Below are positions 51,999 to 58,956 of a stretch of 64,000 nucleotides of DNA, piece by piece (position 1 is the first letter of the stretch; every line of letters starts with the position of its first letter). The translations under genes and the position numbers were made by a program. The notes under the pieces were generated by a model that ran no database searches, was not told the origin of the DNA, and saw nothing but the letters and a program-made list of their open reading frames with translations. Origin of the DNA: Chloroflexi bacterium 54-19 (lineage in GTDB: Bacteria > Chloroflexota > Chloroflexia > Chloroheliales > Chloroheliaceae); assembly GCA_001898225.1 (NCBI GenBank), contig MKTJ01000058.1, forward strand, positions 1 to 64,000. Direction: 5' to 3'.

Positions 51999-52746
51999 GG
52001 CTGATAAGCTCCTCTGCAAAAGCATCATACTGCTGGCTGACGGAATGGCGGGGGTCCCAGAACTGAATGGGGCCGCGCTTGGGAATGGTGGATAGAGCAG
52101 TGGAACTGCCAATCCGGGTCTTGAAAACCAGGTCGCCCAGGATTTCGCGCACGTTCTGCTCAACCTCCCGCGAGATGGCGGTCCGGCCATCATACATGGT
52201 GAGCAGCACCCCGGCGATTTTTAGCTCCCGGTTGACCTTCTGGACTAACTCAACCACGTCAATAAAAGCCTGCAAACCCATAATCGAAAGTAACTGGCAT
52301 TGGACCGGCATCACTACCCAATCGCAGGCCGCCAGCGAATTGACTGTGAGAAGACCCAGCGAGGGCGGGCTATCCACCAGCACATAGTCATAACCGAGAT
52401 TGTCCAGGCCCTGGAATTTTTCGGCCAGCACCTGTTCGCGCTGGAAAGCCCCGACCAGTTCAACCTCGGCAGTGGCGAGGACGATATTGGAAGGAATCAG
52501 GTCGAAGCCCCATTCAGTCGAAACGATAGTGTCCGCAATTTTTAGACGGGTGTTTTTGAAAAGGTCGTAGGTGCTGTAACGGGTGGACCCCGGCTCGATA
52601 AGACAGGAGGTAGTCAGGTTGGCCTGGGGGTCGCAGTCCACCAGCAACACTCGCTTGCCCTGCTTTGCAAGACTCGCCCCGGTCGAAATAGCGGTCGTCG
52701 TTTTGCCAACGCCGCCCTTTTGTAAACCAAAAACGATCTTGTCCAA
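51982..52746 (-). CDS. parA: ParA-family partition ATPase
   Basis: 254 aa without an N-terminal HTH, so a small (type Ib or chromosomal-like) ParA. Deviant Walker A is KGGVGKTT (residues 10-17), followed by RVLLVDCDPQANLTTS, and Walker B region YDYVLVDSPPSLGLLTVN. It precedes parB in one operon and diverges from the putative initiator gene. Confidence 0.92.
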   Translation of the reverse strand: MDKIVFGLQKGGVGKTTTAISTGASLAKQGKRVLLVDCDPQANLTTSCLIEPGSTRYSTYDLFKNTRLKIADTIVSTEWGFDLIPSNIVLATAEVELVGAFQREQVLAEKFQGLDNLGYDYVLVDSPPSLGLLTVNSLAACDWVVMPVQCQLLSIMGLQAFIDVVELVQKVNRELKIAGVLLTMYDGRTAISREVEQNVREILGDLVFKTRIGSSTALSTIPKRGPIQFWDPRHSVSQQYDAFAEELISRVDAR

Positions 52747-53046
52747 CGGCTTTTCCTTTCCCGAAAACTTGAAATCTGCGCGCTCTTTAGCAATTTTGTC
52801 TGGTTTATTTTACCATTTATTTGCCCGGTTGAACATTCGTTTGGACCACCATGCAAGATAAAGCTGGTAAAGAAAACGCTTTAGTCCACCAAATTTCCAC
52901 AACAGCTTTACATAACTTTCAGAACATGTGTATAAATATCGCTATCAAATAAAGACTCATGCCTGTCATGTATGATAAAATCAATCAAACGGGCCCGCAA
53001 AATAATATTATCGCCAGGCAATTAGCAGGCAAGAAGTATTGGATTT
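52747..53046. promoter_or_regulatory. Divergent parA/initiator control region with DnaA box
   Basis: AT-rich region with no gene. It holds a perfect DnaA box (TGTGTATAA, 52927-52935, the complement of TTATNCACA) and a perfect inverted repeat with arms TAAAGCTG (52859-52866) and CAGCTTTA (52903-52910). Confidence 0.5.
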
Positions 53047-54702
53047 ATGGCAGAACAGGATAGAAACCCTTCTAACAAGACAAAAAAAATAGCCAGCCAA
53101 CCCGCCCTTTTTGGGGATAATTCAGGCGCACCTGACCCGGATGATGAAAGGTTTGCCCAGGATATTTTAGAAGAAATCAAAGAACTCTATCCCTTGCCTG
53201 ATGACGAGACCCAGGCCGAGCGCGACTGGACCTCCCAGGAACTGGCCGCCCTGGCGATGGATTGGGCTCGCCTGCTTAAAAACAGGGATACCACGACCCG
53301 CAGCAAAGACCTGGAAGAACTGGGCGCAAAAATTTCTAACCTGGTGGCCTTGCCCGAAACCTTTGACGACGAAAGCAACCTGACCGTCCTCAGCCATGCC
53401 ATCTACCAGGCGTTGCGCGAAGCCCTGGCCCAGAATAATTTCCAGCGTACCGACGACTCGCCCTGGCCTACCGCCACTCTAAAGAAAGGCGGCGCGACCG
53501 GACACGCCCAGTTAATCCCACCGATTGTTGAAAATGACCCCCTGATGCCGACCGAGCAGGTCGCTGCCTGGGCGCAGTTGATGTGGGAACAGCAAAAAGA
53601 CCTGACCGACCTCGACGCCGACGCCCTTGATTTACTCAGTCATATCTGGCTCACCCAGGCGAAAACACCCAAAGATTACGCCATCGCCAATGTAGACCAG
53701 TTTCTCTCAATGCGCGGCCTCGAACAAAAGCAGAAGGAAAAGGGGCGGCGCGGCGGTTATGAACCCGAACAGCGCGCCCGGATGCTCCAGGTGCTATCCC
53801 ACATTCAAAATGTCTGGCTCAACCTGGGCGAGATTGAAATCTACGAGCAAGACCCCCGCCGTAAAGGGCGCAGCAAAGCCACCAAACAGACCTTCCAGAG
53901 CCGCGCCTTTATCATTACCGACCGGATGGGCCAGATGCGGCTGGACGGTTATCTCGACGTGGAACGGTTTATTTTCCAACCCGGCCACCTTTTTGCCCAG
54001 TTCCTGTTCGGACCGGGCCGCCAGACGGCCCTTCTTTCGGCCAGGGCGGTCCAGTACGACCCCTACCGCCAACGGGTTGAGAAAAGACTGGCCCGCTATC
54101 TTAGCTGGCAGTGGCGTATCCAGGCCCGCCAGGGCGAGTATTCCCGCCCTTACAGGGTCAATACCCTCCTGGAAGCGGTTGGCGAACAACTTAACGAGCG
54201 GCGACCTTCCGCCACGCGCGACCGCCTTGAAAAGGCCCTCGATACCCTCCAGCAGGACGGTGTTATCGCTTCCTGGCAGTATGACCGCTGGGATGAAGCA
54301 ATAGCCCAGCAGCGCGGTTGGGGCCAGGTCTGGACCCAGGCGACCTTACTGCTCGACCCGCCCCAGGTTATCCGCGAAACCTACAAGAGCTTGCAAAGCC
54401 ACCGGAACCGCGACCGGGACAAAGACGATGAAATTTTAGCGCTTAAAGAGCCCAGGCCGCTCCAACAGCCACGCCCGGCCAGCCAGGAGGCCGATTCAGC
54501 CCTGGCGGTCGATGAATCGCTGGCCCAGCGCATCAAACTTCACCGCAAGAAGATGGGGCTTTCTCAGACTGAAGCCGCCGACCAGCTAGGCATTGTGCAG
54601 AGTTATTTAAGTAAAATCGAGAAGAACCATCTCCGCCCGGCCCTTGACTTGCACCAGCGGATATTGGAATGGCTCGAAACCCCGGCTACCAGGGCCTCAT
54701 AA
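53047..54702 (+). CDS. Putative replication initiator with C-terminal XRE HTH
   Basis: 551 aa; no family recognised with confidence. Acidic, polar N-terminus (1-180), a central alpha/beta region with FIFQPGHLFAQFLFGPGRQTALLSARAVQYDPYRQRVEKRLARYLSWQWR (about 315-365) and VNTLLEAVGEQLNERRPSATRDRLEKALDTLQQDGVIASW, which reads like a winged-helix domain as in plasmid Rep proteins. Residues 492-543 form a clean XRE/Cro HTH (LAQRIKLHRKKMGLSQTEAADQLGIVQSYLSKIEKN). Position between parA and an iteron-like array supports a Rep role; a regulatory DNA-binding role is the alternative. Confidence 0.6.
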   Translation: MAEQDRNPSNKTKKIASQPALFGDNSGAPDPDDERFAQDILEEIKELYPLPDDETQAERDWTSQELAALAMDWARLLKNRDTTTRSKDLEELGAKISNLVALPETFDDESNLTVLSHAIYQALREALAQNNFQRTDDSPWPTATLKKGGATGHAQLIPPIVENDPLMPTEQVAAWAQLMWEQQKDLTDLDADALDLLSHIWLTQAKTPKDYAIANVDQFLSMRGLEQKQKEKGRRGGYEPEQRARMLQVLSHIQNVWLNLGEIEIYEQDPRRKGRSKATKQTFQSRAFIITDRMGQMRLDGYLDVERFIFQPGHLFAQFLFGPGRQTALLSARAVQYDPYRQRVEKRLARYLSWQWRIQARQGEYSRPYRVNTLLEAVGEQLNERRPSATRDRLEKALDTLQQDGVIASWQYDRWDEAIAQQRGWGQVWTQATLLLDPPQVIRETYKSLQSHRNRDRDKDDEILALKEPRPLQQPRPASQEADSALAVDESLAQRIKLHRKKMGLSQTEAADQLGIVQSYLSKIEKNHLRPALDLHQRILEWLETPATRAS

Positions 54703-54755
54703 TTCCCCGGTTATGATTAGCCTTGCCCAACCCCGACCCGGCTACGGCCAAAATT

Positions 54756-55243
54756 ATTCATAGAACCAATTTATGAATCGGGTAGGGGGGTAATCATGTC
54801 CGAAGATTCATATTCCAACCCATTTTATGAATCCATAATTTCGCGATTCATATTCCTTCAAAACAACTTTACCAGCCTCAAAATTATGAATAATTCTGGC
54901 CGTTAGGGGGGTAATCGCTTCCCTAAAAGCATATTTTCGGCCTCAACAGCCTGGTTTGGGCCGGTTGGTTATGAATAACCATGGGTTAATCTGGGGGGTA
55001 ATCGTTACCCAAATTGCATAAGGATTTGGGGGGTTTTCAGGCATATTTGAGAGCGATTCATAAATTTGAGGGGTAATCGCTACCGAAAAAGAATATTCCC
55101 AGCCCGGATTCGGCATAAACATGGTTGAATATGAATAGCATGGGGGGTAATGCGGGCCGAGTCGGGGGGTAATCGTTACCGTAATGGGGGGTTATGACTA
55201 CCAAAAATATTCATAATTGAGGCTAGAATCGGCCTTATTCATA
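54756..55243. repeat. Iteron array with two interleaved repeat families: candidate replication origin
   Basis: Family 1: about 17-bp repeats near GGGGGGTAATCGYTACC, all in the same direction, beginning at 54785, 54906, 54993, 55028 (weak), 55068, 55142, 55164 and 55186. Copies at 54993 and 55164 are identical over 17 bp and contain GGTAA-TCG-TTACC. The last three are spaced 22 bp, two helical turns. Family 2: ATTCATA or its complement at 54756, 54772, 54806, 54826, 54846, 54885, 54970, 55056, 55130, 55209 and 55237. The region has no credible ORF and an AT-rich end toward 55210-55330. This looks like the oriV of a theta-type replicon. Confidence 0.7.
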
Positions 55244-55338
55244 TCTTATAATATTAATCATGTTAAAGCGCTCATTATTCCAAAATATGAAAAAGGGCCT
55301 GAATTATAATATTCCCAGTAAACTGAAAGAGGAATATT

Positions 55339-57057
55339 ATGTTCGAGCATGCCAAGGCAGCACCTCCCGATACGAATATAATAGCAGACCAGGAAGCCCG
55401 GATTATTCCGGCTGATTTGATTCTACCGCCCCCGGCCCTTTTATGGGAATGGCTTTCCTATATTTACCAGACTACCGGGGAATGGTGGCGTCCACCGACT
55501 GTTAATAACACCTTCAAAGCTGCTCCCGAACCCAGGACAGCCTCTGTGGTGAATGTAAAAGATTTCCAGGGCTATGCCCGCTCAACTCAACCGGCCACTT
55601 TTCCTGCCAAAAAGATGAAAAGCCCTTCCGCTAAAAGTCTTTCCGGGCGGACCGGCTTTGATTACCGGGCTTCCACTTATTATGAGGCGGCAGGCCGCTT
55701 GCTGAAACAAACAGACTCTATTCATATTTCCGAAGATAATTATGATGAATGCCGGTTGGTCCTGGCGCTCATAATCGCCTGGTCCCACTTCCCCTTATTT
55801 GAAGGCTTAAAAGTCAAGGGAGCGGGCTGGATGGCCCTATCCTTCTCAAGAGGCGCCTGTGAGCTAACGATGCGCGCCAGCGCCTTCAAGAACTGCCTGG
55901 AGGCCCTGGAAGCGGCAGAACTGCTCCAACTGGTCAATCTATCGGATGGGTTTGTAAATGGAGCTACCCTGGTCGAACTGCAAAAACGCCGGACTAACCT
56001 GGACGGTGAAGCGGCCAGTCTCTTTAATTCCCATTTCTTTCAGAAGAATACAACCCTCTATATCCTGTCTGCCAGCGTTGAAAACGACTTGCCGGTATTT
56101 ATGCCGTTCGGGGAAAGACTTGCCGAGGCGGGAAAGACTTCGGAACCTGTTGCGGCCACTTCCACCAACCCGGCAAGTCCTTCCGGGCCTTTCCAGAAAA
56201 CTTCATGTAAATATGAATCAAAAAATGAAAACGATGTTTTTTCTTTTACTGATGCTGAAAATGAAAATACACAGGCACCAGAAGCCAGGAAAACCCCTAC
56301 AACTGACCGGCTTGAAACTGGAATACAATCGTTGAGTAATCAACAACAGAATATTTATAGGTTTATTACCCAGGAAGCGAAGTTTGATGGTTTTTGTCGT
56401 TTAGATGATGGCCGGGAAACACTTGACGACTGGGAAGGGCTTAAGTTTGCCAGCAGTGACCGCTATACCCTCGAACAGGTGGTAAACCGCTACCAGCAGG
56501 TTAAGGAGGTATGGGAAGGTAAGGGCAGTTGCCACAATCCCCTGGCGCTTTTGCATTGGACCCTGACTAACGATGTTGACCCGCGCCGGGGTAAAGTTAA
56601 AGCTTCCATGCCGACTGTGCCCACTAAACCTGTCAGTTCACAACCGGCAACCCGGCGGCCCTCTTATGAAACCCTGAAGGTTCGGCCCCAGTTGAGTTTT
56701 CAGAAAAGAATGTTTTCGCCTGCTGATGTGGCTTCTCATAAAGAGGTTGAAGAAGTCCTTCCTGTTGCGGAAAGCCTTAAATTATTCGAGCCTTCAAACG
56801 AACTAAAAGACCCCGGCGCCTTGTGGAAGGTTATCTACGAGGATTTGACCGGGCGCTTTCAGCTTTCTGCGGCAAAACTGGCTTTGTTACAGGATGCGAC
56901 TCTCCGGGTAACAGAAGAAACCCCAGGTCAGGTAGAGGTAGTCTTGCGTTCAATCTGGGAGGAGCGCCAGTTGGATAGCTCAACGCGCCATCTGGTCAAA
57001 CTGGCTTTGCGCCAGCGGCTCGGACCCGGCCTGGAAGTAACTTTTATCTCGAAGTAA
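55339..57057 (+). CDS. Putative replication protein with DnaA domain I-like C-terminus
   Basis: 572 aa, no overall family recognised. ATG at 55339 with GAAAGAGGAA upstream. Residues 120-240 include a helical, possibly winged-helix region (LVLALIIAWSHFPLFEGLKVKGAG...SRGACELTMRASAFKNCLEALEAAELLQLVN). Residues 250-340 are a polar linker. The last 80 residues (from LWKVIYEDLTGRF, about 494, to LEVTFISK) have the length and hydrophobic pattern of DnaA domain I, which binds the DnaB helicase and DiaA/HobA-type partners. It immediately follows the iteron array, so a helicase-loading or initiator role is the best guess (inference). Confidence 0.55.
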   Translation: MFEHAKAAPPDTNIIADQEARIIPADLILPPPALLWEWLSYIYQTTGEWWRPPTVNNTFKAAPEPRTASVVNVKDFQGYARSTQPATFPAKKMKSPSAKSLSGRTGFDYRASTYYEAAGRLLKQTDSIHISEDNYDECRLVLALIIAWSHFPLFEGLKVKGAGWMALSFSRGACELTMRASAFKNCLEALEAAELLQLVNLSDGFVNGATLVELQKRRTNLDGEAASLFNSHFFQKNTTLYILSASVENDLPVFMPFGERLAEAGKTSEPVAATSTNPASPSGPFQKTSCKYESKNENDVFSFTDAENENTQAPEARKTPTTDRLETGIQSLSNQQQNIYRFITQEAKFDGFCRLDDGRETLDDWEGLKFASSDRYTLEQVVNRYQQVKEVWEGKGSCHNPLALLHWTLTNDVDPRRGKVKASMPTVPTKPVSSQPATRRPSYETLKVRPQLSFQKRMFSPADVASHKEVEEVLPVAESLKLFEPSNELKDPGALWKVIYEDLTGRFQLSAAKLALLQDATLRVTEETPGQVEVVLRSIWEERQLDSSTRHLVKLALRQRLGPGLEVTFISK

Positions 57058-57075
57058 AACTAAAGTAGTGAAAGT

Positions 57076-57121
57076 AAAAAGCGGGTTTGCCAGCGCCTGT
57101 CACTGGCATAACCCGCTTTTT
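57076..57121. terminator. Bidirectional terminator
   Basis: AAAAAGCGGGTT-T-GCCAG pairs with CTGGC-AT-AACCCGCTTTTT. T-runs on both strands serve the + replication gene and the - gtrA gene. Confidence 0.85.
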
Positions 57122-57168
57122 ACCGGCGTAAAAGAAAGGAAAGGCTGACCCGATTTGAGCAGAATAAA

Positions 57169-57684
57169 TCAGGCCGCTGTTCGTTCGTAAACTTCCGCTT
57201 CTTTTATCTGAGATGGTGTGACGATTTTCTCCGGCCTGGGGTTCGGATTGAAGGCCCAGAAGCGATTGGCGAAGAAGTTCCAGAGGAAGACCAGCCCGGT
57301 GGCCGCGATTTTAGCCGGGATATAACTATAAGAAGCGTTCTTCATCAAAGCATTAAAAATCACTTCAAAACCCAGCAGCAGCACCATGTTCAGCACCAAT
57401 CCGACCAGGTTGATAAAGATAAACCGGAATAACTGGACGTGCGAACGCTGCCCTTTAGTTTCAGGATAGACCCAGTGGCGGTTCAGTATATAGCTGTCCA
57501 GCATGCCACAGGAATAAGAAATCAGGTTAGCCGGTAGGGTCGGCCAGCCAAAAAAGAATTTGAGGCCGGTCAGAATGGAAAAATCAAGTAAGGTTGCACT
57601 TAACCCTACAATTCCAAACCGGAAAAACCTGGTTACCTCGCGCCGCCATTCCACCCCTGCCTTAAGCCCTTGTTTAATTGACAT
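57169..57684 (-). CDS. GtrA-family membrane protein
   Basis: 171 aa, four membrane helices: RFGIVGLSATLLDFSILTGL, ANLISYSCGMLDSYILNRHWVY, FIFINLVGLVLNMVLLL and IAATGLVFLWNFFANRFWAF. GtrA proteins are proposed to flip polyprenyl-phosphate-linked sugars. It follows a family 2 glycosyltransferase by 102 bp on the same strand, a standard partnership. Confidence 0.9.
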   Translation of the reverse strand: MSIKQGLKAGVEWRREVTRFFRFGIVGLSATLLDFSILTGLKFFFGWPTLPANLISYSCGMLDSYILNRHWVYPETKGQRSHVQLFRFIFINLVGLVLNMVLLLGFEVIFNALMKNASYSYIPAKIAATGLVFLWNFFANRFWAFNPNPRPEKIVTPSQIKEAEVYERTAA

Positions 57685-57786
57685 AACTTCCTGTCTATTC
57701 TTCCCAAATATTGATAAATGTTCGCGCGGCAGGCCCCCGGTTCTGGTGAGAGCCCTGCCGCTCCTGGAAATAATGTGGTCAAATAC

Positions 57787-58626
57787 CTAGGCGGCGTGAT
57801 TGTATTCGCGCTGGGGTTGGGCCGGTACAGGTACGAACTCCGTTTCCGGTCGAACTTGAAGGCCCTGGCGAGCCGGGATTTCCTGTAATTTCCCGCCACC
57901 CATCCAGAACTTGAAGCGCATACGCCACAACCCTTTTAGGTCTTCGATGACCGTTTTGCGGATATTAACCCTTGAATCGGGGTCTTCGATCCAATCTACC
58001 GCGACTTCGTGAATTCGCAGGTGATTGTGTTCGGCCAGCAGCAAAAGTTCGCTATCAAAGAACCATTCATTGTTCTCGATTAGACCTAACATTGGCATAA
58101 TCAGGTCTTTGCGGACTGCTTTGAAGCCACACTGGGCATCACTGAAGACCGGCCCGAATATTAGTTTTATTAGCAAGTTATAGACCCGCGATGTTACCTC
58201 CCGTTTGAACTGGCGTTTGATTCTAGCGCCACGGGCCAGGCGGCTACCGGTAGCAATCATACTGTGTCCGGTGACGAGCGGGGAAATGAGCGGTAAAAAG
58301 CTATCTAGCCCGGTCGATAAATCCACATCCATGTAGCTGACAATCTGGGCATCGCTACAGGCCCAGGCGTACCGCAGGGCCCGGCCCCGGCCTTTCTGGT
58401 CGAGATGCAGGGCTTTGACTTCGCCGGGATAACTTTGTTCCAGGCGGCGGGCGATTTGCCAGGTCTGGTCCTGGCTGGCGTTGTCCGCGATAGTGATACG
58501 CCAGCTATAGGGAAAATTCTGTAGCAGGTACTGGCGGAGGGTAATCACACTCTGGGCTAATTGCGCCTCTTCGTTATAGACCGGTATTACGATGTCCACT
58601 ACCGGCGCGGCGTTTTCTGGTGTCAT
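57787..58626 (-). CDS. Family 2 glycosyltransferase (polyprenyl-phosphate mannose/glucose synthase-like)
   Basis: 279 aa. VDIVIPVYNEEAQLAQSV, the DVDLST metal motif (SYMDVDLSTGLDSFLPL), DAQCGFKAVRKDL and NNEWFFDSELLLLAEHN are typical of DPM1-like enzymes. No membrane helices, so it relies on partners such as GtrA. It would charge a polyprenyl phosphate with a hexose for the large membrane transferases upstream (inference). Confidence 0.9.
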   Translation of the reverse strand: MTPENAAPVVDIVIPVYNEEAQLAQSVITLRQYLLQNFPYSWRITIADNASQDQTWQIARRLEQSYPGEVKALHLDQKGRGRALRYAWACSDAQIVSYMDVDLSTGLDSFLPLISPLVTGHSMIATGSRLARGARIKRQFKREVTSRVYNLLIKLIFGPVFSDAQCGFKAVRKDLIMPMLGLIENNEWFFDSELLLLAEHNHLRIHEVAVDWIEDPDSRVNIRKTVIEDLKGLWRMRFKFWMGGGKLQEIPARQGLQVRPETEFVPVPAQPQREYNHAA

Positions 58627-58678
58627 GGCTGTTTCCTGGCCTTTCTATCCTGGCCCGGTGACTGGACCGGGTTTCGGC

Positions 58679-58945
58679 TACAGCCCGTCAGGCTGTAAGA
58701 GAACTTTTAGAGTGGTTATAAATTTTATTATTCATTTAAGACGGCGGTGAAATTTTGGATGAAGAAATATTTTATTTCACTCTGCCGCCTTACACTCTAA
58801 TTTTAGTTGAGGCGCATTTATTCTTAATTGGAAGTTTATGTGAAATTTCTAATTTTTGGGCAGAAAAACGGAAGATTTATGCAAAGAGTTCTTTAAAATC
58901 TAAAACCCGGTCGGAGTATGGGCAAACCTGCCTCCAACCGGGTTT
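58679..58945 (-). terminator. Intergenic region with hairpin and terminator
   Basis: At 58903-58945 AAACCCGGT pairs with ACCGGGTTT and, read on the minus strand, is followed by TTTTAGATTTT: a terminator for the 852-aa transferase. A second small hairpin TACAGCC-CGTCA-GGCTGTA lies at 58679-58697, just before the GT2 gene. Nothing else is seen in 58627-58956. Confidence 0.65.
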
Positions 58946-58956
58946 GTTAGAAAGGG

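Noticed and set aside
51999-52193. Longer ParB reading with a 65-residue N-terminal extension
   Set aside because: It overlaps most of the parA 3' end, has a composition unlike ParB and no start signal; the GTG at 51998 has GAGGAG upstream.
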